A DNA stretch of 64,000 nucleotides from the NCBI GenBank assembly GCA_964007475.1, contig OZ023274.1, forward strand, positions 101,975,372 through 102,039,371, written 5' to 3'. The notes under the pieces are model-generated. The model saw nothing but the letters and a program-made list of their open reading frames with translations. It was not told the origin of the DNA and did not search any database. This DNA is from Hybos culiciformis (lineage: Eukaryota > Arthropoda > Insecta > Diptera > Hybotidae). Numbering within the stretch: the stretch's first letter is position 1; each line of letters opens with the position of its first letter. Below, piece by piece: positions 11,593 to 21,322 of the stretch. The translations under genes were made by a program, and so were the position numbers.

Positions 11593-11920
11593 AATAATTA
11601 TCAACTACAAATATAAATTTGCCTTTTAAGATATATACTCAATCGGTAAAATTATTTTATCTGACAAATCTATTGCTATATTATATTACTATATTACATT
11701 ATATTTTACTATATTATATTATTATACTACATTATATTTTATTATATTATAATTTTATATATTGAAACATTATTATCATATCTCTCTACATTATTATTTT
11801 ATTCAAGATTTAAAGATAATTTTCTTTAAATCCATCCATTATCTATCCATTATTATCTATCCATTATTATTACGAGTTTACTAAATAACTTCCTCTATAA
11901 CCTCTAAGTTCGCGGCAAAA
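11593..11920 (+). other. AT-rich spacer before gag
   Basis: Imperfect tandem TATATTA-type repeats fill about 11660-11760. The end is pyrimidine-rich and reaches a CTCTAAG (AG at 11907-11908), a possible splice acceptor twelve bases before the first ATG near gag. Confidence 0.5.
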
Positions 11921-11965
11921 ATGACTTATTTTATTGATTATGTCATGGACCGAAATTTACAGTAA
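11921..11965 (+). promoter_or_regulatory. Upstream ORF overlapping the gag start
   Basis: A 14-codon frame opens at ATG 11921 in good context (A at -3) and closes at TAA 11963, past the gag ATG at 11940, in a different frame. Scanning ribosomes would meet it first, so it could lower Gag synthesis. This is inferred from position only. Confidence 0.45.
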
Positions 11966-13577
11966 TCTGTCCAGTGACATTGCTATAATCAATAAAATAC
12001 ATACTCAAATAAGTTATAAACAAATTACCAACACGAAACCGCAACTTAGACAAATTAAAGAACTCATTACATTATTTAATAAGCTCTCAACAATATTGAG
12101 GCTTCATTACGCCCCACATCCCTTAGAAACAAAAGAGGTATTTACAAAAGTAAGACATAAAATTTTCGATTCTTTCCGTTTACTAAGATACAGCTGTCCG
12201 GAATATCAAAAAACTTTACCAGCTCTTGGGCAAACTATTTCAGCTGAAAAATTAGTATATGAAACCAGTTTCGATTCAGAAATAGAAAATTATTCCGATA
12301 GTTCTAATTCATCTGACAAAGCTAATTCTATTCCGAAGAATTTTTTTCTACCAAAGGATAATTATTTTACAGAAGATATATCTACGGTAGAAAAGCCACA
12401 AAGTTCGAAAACAATAGAAAACCTCCATATTTCTATAGAAAGTGACTCGGATTCGGAAGAAGATAACGATACAGACCAAAAGTCCACCTTACAAAACTCA
12501 CCCGGTCCCGTACCAACACCTAAAATAAACCCGATCCCACCGAATCAAGCTCAAGATCTTACAATGGACGCATCAACCTTTCTATCTTTAGCTGCAAAAC
12601 TGATCCCATCCTTCAATGGTAATCCATCAAACCTACAATCCTTTTTAGATGCGATAACCTTGACCAATATCCAAGTAGGAGAGCATGTCGCTCTGCTTGT
12701 AGCCTTGATAAAAACGAAATTAGAAGGAAATTGTCGGAACCTAATAACCAACGAAAACACGGTTCAAGCTATAATAGATCGGCTAAGAACACAAATAAAA
12801 GGAGATTCTACGGATCTCGTTACCGCTAAAATCTTAAACTTAAAACAAAACGGCAAATCCGCGAACCAATACTCTAAAGAATTGACCGAACTAGCGAAAA
12901 ATTTAGAAAATTCCTTCATATCTGAAGGAGTTCCAGTAGATTTAGCCCAAAAATATGCGACAAAATCCACCTTAAAGTCCATTATTCATAACGCTTCGAA
13001 CGACTCCATAAAACTTATTATGCAGTCCGGCAACTTCAATTCAGTTGACGAAGCAATGGCTAAATTCGTTAGTGTTAGCGCGGATCTGGCCCCTTCTACT
13101 TCAATAACTTTTGTTTCTCGTAATAATAATAATAATAATAATAACAGCTATAACAATTCTAATCGCTCAAATAATAACGGTAGACAAAACGTCAACAACC
13201 GTCCCTCAAATATGTCAAGAAATCCGAATCAGAATCGGAGTAATTTCCGAAATTTTCAGAATAATCGGAACAATTTCAATAATACTAGGAATAATTTTAA
13301 CAATAATCATCCCCCTAACAGAAATTATGTAAATGAAAATTTCGAGAATCGAAATAATAATAATAGAAATTTTAATAATTATGGAAATAATAATTATGGT
13401 AATAATAATTATGGCAATAATAATTACCAAAACAACTATAACCCTAATTTTAGAAATAACAATTTGCCGAATCGAAATTTCCAACAAAGAAATTTCAACG
13501 TAAGAAACTGTAATCTTGAAATTCCTGAACAGGGAAACGAAGAAGGTCCCCATGCCCATCAAATGGTGGACCATTAA
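11940..13577 (+). CDS. gag: Gag polyprotein
   Basis: A 545-residue structural protein of the retrotransposon. I start it at ATG 11940. An in-frame TTG at 11934 adds two codons but is not a normal eukaryotic start. The N-terminal part is helical and charged, with a Ser/Asp/Glu-rich acidic stretch near residues 120-180. A central segment (about 195-385) looks like the capsid-like Ty3/gypsy Gag core. The last 140 or so residues are extremely rich in Asn and Arg, with polyAsn runs and YGNNN repeats near 13377-13430. No CX2CX4HX4C zinc knuckle is present, so the Asn/Arg tail may bind RNA in its place, as proposed for some insect elements without knuckles. Gag ends at TAA 13575, just past the frameshift stem. 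It would form the particle that carries element RNA and Pol. Confidence 0.92.
   Translation: MSWTEIYSNLSSDIAIINKIHTQISYKQITNTKPQLRQIKELITLFNKLSTILRLHYAPHPLETKEVFTKVRHKIFDSFRLLRYSCPEYQKTLPALGQTISAEKLVYETSFDSEIENYSDSSNSSDKANSIPKNFFLPKDNYFTEDISTVEKPQSSKTIENLHISIESDSDSEEDNDTDQKSTLQNSPGPVPTPKINPIPPNQAQDLTMDASTFLSLAAKLIPSFNGNPSNLQSFLDAITLTNIQVGEHVALLVALIKTKLEGNCRNLITNENTVQAIIDRLRTQIKGDSTDLVTAKILNLKQNGKSANQYSKELTELAKNLENSFISEGVPVDLAQKYATKSTLKSIIHNASNDSIKLIMQSGNFNSVDEAMAKFVSVSADLAPSTSITFVSRNNNNNNNNSYNNSNRSNNNGRQNVNNRPSNMSRNPNQNRSNFRNFQNNRNNFNNTRNNFNNNHPPNRNYVNENFENRNNNNRNFNNYGNNNYGNNNYGNNNYQNNYNPNFRNNNLPNRNFQQRNFNVRNCNLEIPEQGNEEGPHAHQMVDH
13532..13572 (+). promoter_or_regulatory. -1 ribosomal frameshift signal
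   Basis: The heptamer GGGAAAC at 13532-13538 sits in the gag frame as G GGA AAC, an exact X XXY YYZ slippery site. A 6-nt spacer (13539-13544) is followed by a stem of 13545-13553 with 13563-13572: nine base pairs, one bulged base, and a 9-nt loop at 13554-13562. The pol frame is exactly the -1 frame. It is closed by TGA at 13526 just before the site and open from there through integrase. GGGAAAC is, from memory, a heptamer used at the gag-pro junction of type D retroviruses. All elements needed for gag-pol fusion synthesis are present. Confidence 0.85.
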
Positions 13578-16500
13578 TCTCAAATGTCTTTCACTTTAAT
13601 CTTAATTTAACGAGTTATATCAACCTCAAAACGGAAATGACTGGGCGCGTCAATACGTATCTAGTTGATACCGGAGCTGACATATCCGTTATTAAGAAGA
13701 ATAAGTTAATAGGCAATATGCAAATTTCAAAAACTTTTAAATCAATTAAAGGAATTGGCGATTCCACGGTTATGACTGAAGGAACAGTCAAAACCGAAAT
13801 TATCACGCGAAGTCTAGATCAATCAATATTCATAAAACACGAGTTCGAAGTAGTCAACTCCGATTTCCCGATTCCAGCCGATGGAATTATCGGTATGGAC
13901 TTTATTAAAAAATATAACTGTGTTCTTGACTATAACAAAAACACAGACCTTCTTATTCTCAGACCTGATAATTATCCTGAATACCTATCTTTTACTCTCT
14001 TAGATAAACCTTCTCCTGAAATCTTGACATTACCTGCTAGATCTGAGGTAATACGAAAAATCTCTTTAGACCGAAAAAACAGTGACGAAAACGATCTATT
14101 TATACCCGCTCAAGAACTAAAACCGGGCGTTTTCGTTCCAAATTCCATCATTTCAAAATCTCAACCTTATATCAATATTCTAAATACCACTTCTAATAAT
14201 ATTTCCCTTCCCGAAACTTCTATCAAAATTGAAAATCTATCAAACTATAGTATCCATCAACTTACAACCTCTACACCTCAATCAGAATCTAGTAAAAAGG
14301 AAATTTTGAACAAATTATCTAAAAATTTTCCTCCCTTCGTTAAGAGTAAACTTCAAACTTTATGTGAAGAATATGTGGACATATTCTCTTTAGAAACAGA
14401 TCCGATAACCTCTAATAATTTTTACAAACAAAAGTTACGTCTTAAGGACGATAACCCTGTTTACATAAAAAATTACAGAATTCCACATGGACATAAAGAA
14501 ATTGTAGATTCTGAAATAAATAAACTAATAAAAAATGATATAGTCGAACCTTCGGCTTCCGAATACAATAGCCCTGTTTTATTAGTACCTAAGAAATCTT
14601 TACCAGGTAGTACAGAAAAAAGATGGAGACTTGTCATAGATTATAGACAAGTCAACAAAAGACTTATGTCCGATAAATTCCCACTTCCGCGTATCGACGA
14701 TATTCTCGATCAACTGGGACGTGCTCGATATTTTAGCAATCTAGATCTAATACAAGGATTCTTGCAAATAGAATTAGATCCTGATTCTCGCGACATTACG
14801 TCTTTTTCTTCTGATAAAGGTTCTTATAGATACAAGAGATTACCTTACGGTCTAAAAATCGCTCCTAACTCTTTTCAGCGAATGATGAGTATAGCTTTCT
14901 CAGGTCTTTCTCCCTCTAAAGCTTTTCTTTATATGGATGACCTTATCGTTATAGGCATATCTGAAAATCATATGCTAAGTAATCTTCAAGAAGTGTTTGA
15001 AACTTGTAGAAAATTCAATCTCAAATTACATCCCGATAAGTGTCAATTTTTCCAGCATCAAGTCACTTTCCTCGGTCATAAATGTACGGACAAAGGAATT
15101 TTACCTGATGATTCTAAATTCTCTATCGTTAAAAACTTTCCCCGACCCGAAAATGGCGATGCAGCAAAGCGATTCGTTGCATTCTGTAATTATTATCGTC
15201 GTTTCATCCCAAACTTCTCTAAATACTCTTATCACCTTACCTGTCTCACTCGAAAAAAAGTAGTCTTTAAATGGACTGAAGAGTGTGAAAAATCTTTTCA
15301 ATATCTAAAAAACTCTTTAATAAACCCACCTATTCTCAGGTATCCTGATTTCGATAAACCATTTTGTATTACGACAGATGCTTCTAAAATTGCTTGCGGA
15401 GCAATATTAAGCCAGGAAGAAAATAATATTCAACTTCCTATTGCTTATGCATCTCGTACGTTCACCCGAGGTGAACAAAATAAATCTGTCATCGAACAGG
15501 AACTTGCTGCTATTCACTGGGCTCTAAATCACTTCAAACCTTACATTTATGGAAAAAAATTTTTAGTTAAAAGCGATCATCGTCCATTAACTTATTTATT
15601 CTCTATGAAAAATCCTTCTTCTAAACTCACCCGAATGCGGTTAGATTTGGAAGAATTTGATTTCGAAGTAGAATATATCAAGGGAATAGATAACAATGGA
15701 GCTGATGCTTTGTCTAGAATTGATTTCGAATCCATAAGATCTATTTCTCACTCGAAAATATTAAAGGTAACTACCAGATCTATGACAAATAAACAAACTC
15801 GTGACAAAAATTCTAACACCCTGCAAACGCCAAATTCAACTATCGCTAAAAAAATTAATATTTATGAATGTACCGACTTCAGAGAAGTCAAAAACTTCGT
15901 CCGCTTATCATTTAACTTAGATAAGTCTAAGTTAATTTTGAGATATAAAAATAAAATAATCACGAGCCTAGCCCTCGATGATCTTTTGGTTAATGAAAAA
16001 CTTGATTTAGGTCAATTTTTTCATAAGTTAGAAAAAGAAACATGTCAATTAAACATATATGATTTACAATTGTCATTAAATGATGACATATTTAATATTA
16101 TAGGGATCCAAAATTTTAAAGAAAGTGCGGACAAATATCTCAATAATCTAATAATCGCGTTAACGCCTAAACTCATAAAAGTCATAAGTGACTTCGAGAA
16201 AGAAGAAATCATTAAGAAATTTCATAACGACCCAATTCTAGGAGGTCATGCCGGCATCTCAAGAATGACCAGAAAAATTAAGAAAACATTTTTCTGGAAA
16301 AATATGTGCAAAGATATTACTAAATATGTAAAATCCTGCAAATCATGTCAACTTAATAAAGCCAAAGAAAAGACCAAAGAAGACCTTGTATCGACCCCAA
16401 CACCCGCGCGCGCTTTTGATATAGTAATTGTTGATACAATCGGTCCTTTACCCAAGTCTTACAATGGTAATGAATACGCAGTAACTATAATCTGCGATCT

Positions 16501-17236
16501 TACCAAATATTTAGTAACAATTCCCATTATTGACAAATCAGCGAAAACCATTGCAAAAGCAATTGCTGAAAATTTCGTTTTAACATTCGGCCCTATGAAA
16601 CAGATTCGTACTGATATGGGTACCGAATATAAAAATCAAACAATGAAAGAAGTCTTAAATCTTTTAAATATTGAACACAACATTTCGACAGCGTACCATC
16701 ACCAAACTTTAGGTACCGTCGAAAGAAGTCATAGAACATTAAATGAATACCTTAGATCTTTTGTAAATATAAATAAAACTGACTGGGACAAATACCTTCA
16801 ATATTTTACTTATTGTTTTAATACGACACCGTCGTCTGTACACGGATATTGTCCTTTCGAACTCATTTTTGGAAAACAACCTACACTTCTAGATTTTCTA
16901 AAAACAACCAATATCGATCCAGTCTATAATATAGATTCTTACGAAAAAGAGTTAAAACATAGACTGCAAGTCTCAAATAATCGAGTTCGAGATTTAGTTT
17001 CCAAAGCTAAAGAGTATTCAAAAGTCAAATACGACTCTAATTCTAATCCCGTCATCTTAAAGGTAGGCGACGCTGTTCTATTAGACATGTCCGATACTAA
17101 TCGTCATAAATTAGATCCTTTATTTAAAGGACCGTTCAATATTAAAAGTATAAGTGAACCTAATTGTATCATAATTGATAAAAATAACAAGGAGCAGTTA
17201 GTTCACAAAAACAGACTTAAACTATTTTATTTATAA
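13538..17236 (+). CDS. pol: Pol polyprotein: protease, RT, RNase H, integrase
   Basis: This is an intact frame of 1232 codons if entered by the frameshift at 13538. Its first ATG is at 13637, and numbers below count from there. Aspartic protease: DTGA at D11. Reverse transcriptase: residues about 260-460, with YMDD at 432-435. RNase H: about 575-690, acidic residues D581, E622 and D647. Integrase: HHCC finger starting at H863 with the CxxC near 895; catalytic triad D933, D993, E1029 with 35 residues between the last two; C-terminal GPF-type motif near 1175. No chromodomain and no env follow. Integrase after RNase H marks the Ty3/gypsy family. The protein copies element RNA into DNA and inserts it. 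No stop, frameshift or lost catalytic residue is visible, so the enzyme is probably active. Confidence 0.97.
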   Translation, partial: RRRSPCPSNGGPLISNVFHFNLNLTSYINLKTEMTGRVNTYLVDTGADISVIKKNKLIGNMQISKTFKSIKGIGDSTVMTEGTVKTEIITRSLDQSIFIKHEFEVVNSDFPIPADGIIGMDFIKKYNCVLDYNKNTDLLILRPDNYPEYLSFTLLDKPSPEILTLPARSEVIRKISLDRKNSDENDLFIPAQELKPGVFVPNSIISKSQPYINILNTTSNNISLPETSIKIENLSNYSIHQLTTSTPQSESSKKEILNKLSKNFPPFVKSKLQTLCEEYVDIFSLETDPITSNNFYKQKLRLKDDNPVYIKNYRIPHGHKEIVDSEINKLIKNDIVEPSASEYNSPVLLVPKKSLPGSTEKRWRLVIDYRQVNKRLMSDKFPLPRIDDILDQLGRARYFSNLDLIQGFLQIELDPDSRDITSFSSDKGSYRYKRLPYGLKIAPNSFQRMMSIAFSGLSPSKAFLYMDDLIVIGISENHMLSNLQEVFETCRKFNLKLHPDKCQFFQHQVTFLGHKCTDKGILPDDSKFSIVKNFPRPENGDAAKRFVAFCNYYRRFIPNFSKYSYHLTCLTRKKVVFKWTEECEKSFQYLKNSLINPPILRYPDFDKPFCITTDASKIACGAILSQEENNIQLPIAYASRTFTRGEQNKSVIEQELAAIHWALNHFKPYIYGKKFLVKSDHRPLTYLFSMKNPSSKLTRMRLDLEEFDFEVEYIKGIDNNGADALSRIDFESIRSISHSKILKVTTRSMTNKQTRDKNSNTLQTPNSTIAKKINIYECTDFREVKNFVRLSFNLDKSKLILRYKNKIITSLALDDLLVNEKLDLGQFFHKLEKETCQLNIYDLQLSLNDDIFNIIGIQNFKESADKYLNNLIIALTPKLIKVISDFEKEEIIKKFHNDPILGGHAGISRMTRKIKKTFFWKNMCKDITKYVKSCKSCQLNKAKEKTKEDLVSTPTPARAFDIVIVDTIGPLPKSYNGNEYAVTIICDLTKYLVTIPIIDKSAKTIAKAIAENFVLTFGPMKQIRTDMGTEYKNQTMKEVLNLLNIEHNISTAYHHQTLGTVERSHRTLNEYLRSFVNINKTDWDKYLQYFTYCFNTTPSSVHGYCPFELIFGKQPTLLDFLKTTNIDPVYNIDSYEKELKHRLQVSNNRVRDLVSKAKEYSKVKYDSNSNPVILKVGDAVLLDMSDTNRHKLDPLFKGPFNIKSISEPNCIIIDKNNKEQLVHKNRLKLFYL

Positions 17237-18461
17237 CATGATTTACTTAAATAATACAAATCATGTCTTTATCTATAATTTATCTAGTATTTAACTATTG
17301 ATACTTATAAAATAATATATTATATTAAATATTTACGTATATTTCTAATTTATCATTTTCGAATCGGATTCGATTATTATTGTTTCATTATCATTTGAAA
17401 TCATCGATTATTATTGTTTCATTATCATTTGAAATCATCGATTATTATTGTTTCATTATCATTTGAAAACCGATTACAGATTTCTGATTATTTTCGCTTA
17501 AATTTTGCGATAACTTTAATAACCACGAAGTTTTTTTTTTTTTTCATCAAGTTGTTCATCAAGTTGTTCATCATCTGAAAACCCAATAACACTATCAGTG
17601 TCTGATTAATTTTACAATAACTTCTAATAACAAACGAAGTTTCTATTGTCAAAATTCTCAAATTTTAATGATTTATTACCTAATTTTATAATCTCCTTAT
17701 AAGCTAATTTTAACATGGATATCGGTACCATATCCCTAATCTACTTAATTTTATAATAATACCTTTCTTATACTTATACTTTACTATATTTAACTACCTT
17801 AAAAATAGGTTATATTACAATATTATTAAAATTTTAATATTAGATCTTATTATATTTCTATACTGTTAATTCTTAAATCTATATTAAAGTAGGTACTTCC
17901 TTATCCTAGACTACCTTAATATTATGTTTAAAACGTTCTACAATAAAATACGCGATTTTATTGTTAGAATACCTTTTCCTTTATACTATTTCTAAACTAT
18001 TTTAATATAAGATTTCAAATTTCAATTTTTTTTTCATTTCAAAATTTTTTTTTCATTTAATCTAAAATTAATCGATCAAAAACCATATTGTTTCTGATTC
18101 AAAAATATTTTAAACTTTAATTATAAAATTTTTTAGTACATTTTAACTGCCAAAACTTTTAATTTGTATTTTTAGGAAAATTAGACAGATTGATATCAAA
18201 AAAAAATTAAAAGAGAGAAATATATAATTCATCATTGTATCATGTGGCCGATGCAGTATCCCATAGAACAGATAAATTCTAATCAATAAATTATATGGTA
18301 TATTGACATCATCACATGGAATTATATGGTATCAATATTGAAAAAAAATTTTATAATTTAAATATAATAATAATAATAAAAAAAAAATAAAAAAAAAAAA
18401 AAAAAAAAAATAAAATTTTTATAGAAAAATAATAAAAAAAAAATTTTATACTTAAGAACTA

Positions 18462-18496
<35 letters not shown>

Positions 18497-18889
18497 TTTT
18501 TAATCTATCTATGTAATATCAAAAAAAAAAAAAAAATTTTTTATCTATCTATATAATCAAAAAAAAAAAAACATCTTTTATATATAGTAATTTTTTCTTT
18601 ATATATACTTAAAATTTTTATCGTGTTAAAAAAAAAAAAATTAATAGTAAATTTTTTTTTTATATATTTTTTTTATCGTTGTTAAATTAAAATTTTGATT
18701 TGCATAAAAAAAAATTGTTTAATATGTACTATCTTAAAGAAAATCACTAAAACCATGTAAACCACAGAAGATTCTGTGCGTAATATATAAATAAGTAATT
18801 TAATCCTATCATTCCCCTCCCAAATAGGGAAGGAGAAGGACGCAATACCCCGCAAAATTTTTTCAAATGACTATAAGTCATTTTCTTTT
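17237..18889 (+). other. 3' non-coding region of the retrotransposon
   Basis: About 1.65 kb without a frame of 60 codons, so no env or accessory gene is supported. It contains a 34-bp tandem repeat (17371-17468), a diverged pair of about 68 bp (17465-17532 and 17576-17642, both ending in ACGAAGTTT), long A/T runs (18361-18720), a purine run at 18828-18841 and a small hairpin at 18865-18883. Confidence 0.7.
17371..17468 (+). repeat. 34-bp tandem repeat, 2.9 copies
   Basis: The unit starts CGATTATTATTGTTTC. Copies lie at 17371-17404, 17405-17438 and 17439-17468, and look exact. Such repeats in element tails often vary in number between copies. Confidence 0.9.
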
Positions 18890-18899
18890 GGAAAGGAGG
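18890..18899 (+). other. Polypurine tract
   Basis: GGAAAGGAGG abuts the TG of the 3' LTR, the expected position of the plus-strand primer. A second purine run, GGGAAGGAGAAGGA at 18828-18841, could be a duplicate or secondary primer. A hairpin of AAATGACT with AGTCATTT (18865-18872, 18876-18883) lies between them. Confidence 0.85.
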
Positions 18900-19479
18900 T
18901 GTTACGCCCTTTTTACTTACCTTATTTATACTTACCTATTTCCTAATTCATTTTCCCACAATTTCATTTTATACAGTTGTAACAATTTACAACTGTATAA
19001 AATAGCAGCACTTAACGTGCAAATTGTTTATCGGTTTGGAAATATACAAAAATGTCAATTTAACATTTTTGTATATTTCAAAACTAATATTTTATTTTCA
19101 ATTCTTTTTAGAATAAACAAAAATGTCAATTTAACATTTTTGTTTATTTTAATAAAGAATAATAAAATAAACGATACTCAAGTTACAATTTTAAAATAAT
19201 TATCAAAGTGTTAATTATGCACTTTGATAATTATTTAAAATTGCTCCCGCCCATTCCCAATTTTGATTGGTTAAATTACTAAATCAAAATTGTGGAATGT
19301 AATTTGAAATTCCCTTTTAAACCTCAGAAAATTAGAATTAAGATCCTCATTGTAATTTTTTAACTCGAAGAATAAAGATCTCTAAAACGAAATTTAAGTC
19401 GCGTTTTAATTCTTTTAAAAAAAGTAGAAAAAAAGTGAAAGTAAAAGTATTGATAAAAGAAGAACAAAAAACAGTAACA
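18900..19479 (+). repeat. 3' long terminal repeat
   Basis: 580 bp, with no difference found by eye from 8375-8954, including all five inverted repeats. It is followed by the right target duplicate ATAG at 19480-19483. The AATAAA at 19371-19376 is the likely polyadenylation signal for element transcripts. Confidence 0.95.
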
Positions 19480-19483
19480 ATAG

Positions 19484-20997
19484 TTTTTTTCCTTTTGAAA
19501 ATAAGACAGAAGTATTGGTAATTTTGAATTCCAGAATTCAAGAAGAATAATATCAAAAAAAATTTATATTAATAATAAAATGTTAAAATGAGAGCGCTAA
19601 ACTGGTTCGATTCTTCATTTTTCCAAAAAGGTTCAAACATATATATTTATAAATTTTTATTTTATTTTTTTTATTATGTTTCTCTTATATTTTCTGAATG
19701 GGCTTTCCTTTTTGATGGCAGCGTTTAAAGCAAAATATTTTTAACGTTTTGTTGTATGTATATTAAAGGATTTTATTTTTGAATTTCATATATATAACTA
19801 CTTGCTATATATACTTTTGGTATCATATACACATTTTTTTTTTGTTGAAATTATATTATTGCCTTAAAGATATTTCAATAAAAATTTATCATTACAAATA
19901 TTGAAAGTTTTATGTTTTTGTGAATTATATTTTTATATTTTTTTATTAGAATTATATCTTTTGGGATTTTAGTATCGCAATTTGCATTCCTTATTTACGC
20001 CCCACAGGAGTTCTAGTAAATTCTTATTGCATATAATTAAAGAAAATTGCGAAAAATGGAAAAATTACTTTTATTCACTTTATGTAATGAAATTATTTAT
20101 TTCTCGAATTTTATTACATTGACAGTGTTTAAGGGAAAAAACGAAATTGCATTTTGTTTAATTTTTATTCAACTGCATAACGCTGTCAGATACTTTTCTA
20201 GACTTTAATAATGATTCAAGTCTATATGCAGTGTACTATTTGCTTACTCATCTGGATAGTCATTTACCTATCTATCAATTTTACATGAATTGGAACAGAT
20301 ATTTATGTACTTTATAATACCAAAGGATTATCGAATTTTTAAAATTAATTTCCAAAATTCTAACTCTTCTTTTCATTTTAAAATTTTTTCACTAAAAATT
20401 TTCTAGTGTAATGTAAACGAAATTACCATAATTTCTCTTTAAATTAACATAAAAAAAATAAAACTAAATGTCATACTATGCTATAAGTTTAATTTTATTT
20501 AATTTATCTAAATACTTTTATGAGATATATAAAAAAAAAAAAAAATTTAATAGTTGAAAACATTAAAAAAAAAAAATTAAAATCTGAAATTTTTATCAAG
20601 AACTTTTATTTAAATTAGTTAAAAGAAACTCCCACTTAACTATTTTACAAATTACTTTATCATTATCCTTATTTCGTTTTTTTTTTTTTATATTCAATTC
20701 TTTAGTGTTTTGTACACAACATAAAAGTTTTTCGCACACACAAAAGAAATGGAAAACTTTTTTTTTAGCACTTTTCCTCTGTCAGGTGAATTTAATTTTA
20801 TACATCGAAGAAATTAAAACAAAAAAAAAAAAAAATGTACAAGGAAAAGAAAAAATAAATTAAATAATAATTTTTCGAATTAAATTATAATTTCATGATT
20901 TTTTCGTCTACATTTTGGGAAACATTTAAAATTGGGAGTATAGTTGTAATTTTTTTTAATAGTTTTGTAATTTCTAGAATTAAGAATTTGTATTACC
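19484..20997. other. AT-rich non-coding stretch
   Basis: I see no supportable gene. It is the right flank of the retrotransposon insertion. The only open frame over 60 codons runs back into the LTR on the minus strand and is not credible. Confidence 0.55.
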
Positions 20998-21322
20998 TAG
21001 TTTACATGGAGAGTTGAAACCGGGTTCAACTACAGTACAACTACAGTACAACTACAACTACATGTAAACGGTGGTAGAGTTAACCTGGGCTAACCTGACT
21101 CAACCCAAGAAACTCGCTCGGTTAAGTTAACTCTATCTATGTAAACGGTTAACCCGGTTAAAAATAAGCAACAGCTGTTTGTTTTGTTTCTTTTTTGTTG
21201 TTGTTTTCAAACTCAATTCAACCACAGTTCAACCATATGCTTTTCGACTACATCATGTAAACACTTGAACTCTTTTCAAACCCCATTTCGACTCAACCAC
21301 GGTTGGACTATCATGTAAACTA
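20998..21322. mobile_element. Small TIR element with GTTTACATG ends
   Basis: The left end TA-GTTTACATG and right end CATGTAAAC-TA form a 9-bp inverted repeat bounded by TA, which could be a TA target duplication. The arms stay partly complementary further in (AACCGGGTTCAAC against CGACTCAACCACGGTT). ATGTAAAC recurs inside three more times (near 21053, 21140 and 21262). The block is more GC-rich than its flanks. It is most likely a miniature transposable element. The superfamily is unassigned. Confidence 0.55.

Larger units (their letters stand above)
8375..19479 (+). mobile_element. Complete Ty3/gypsy-type LTR retrotransposon
   Basis: This is an 11.1-kb element bounded by two 580-bp direct LTRs (8375-8954 and 18900-19479), each starting TG and ending CA. 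It is flanked by a 4-bp duplication, ATAG, at 8371-8374 and 19480-19483. The order is LTR, primer-binding site, long leader with two small membrane-protein ORFs, gag, pol (protease, reverse transcriptase, RNase H, integrase), 3' non-coding region, polypurine tract, LTR. That pol order with integrase last is the Ty3/gypsy arrangement. Both main frames are intact and the LTRs look identical, so insertion was recent and the copy may be autonomous. There is no env frame. A Gag without a zinc knuckle, a primer site starting TGGCGA and a long leader recall the mdg1/412 group of insect elements. That placement is an inference. Confidence 0.97.

Noticed and set aside
13215..13583. 122-codon minus-strand frame across the gag tail
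   Set aside because: It is an antisense shadow of the AAT/Asn-rich gag 3' end, giving an Ile-rich low-complexity product.
17237..18889. An env gene downstream of pol
   Set aside because: I looked for a frame in this 1.65-kb tail and found none of useful length, and no signal peptide or membrane segment. The element is best treated as env-less.
18867..19199. 110-codon frame crossing into the 3' LTR
   Set aside because: It begins just before the polypurine tract and runs through the LTR hairpins. The part within the LTR is equally open in the 5' LTR and shows no protein-like pattern.
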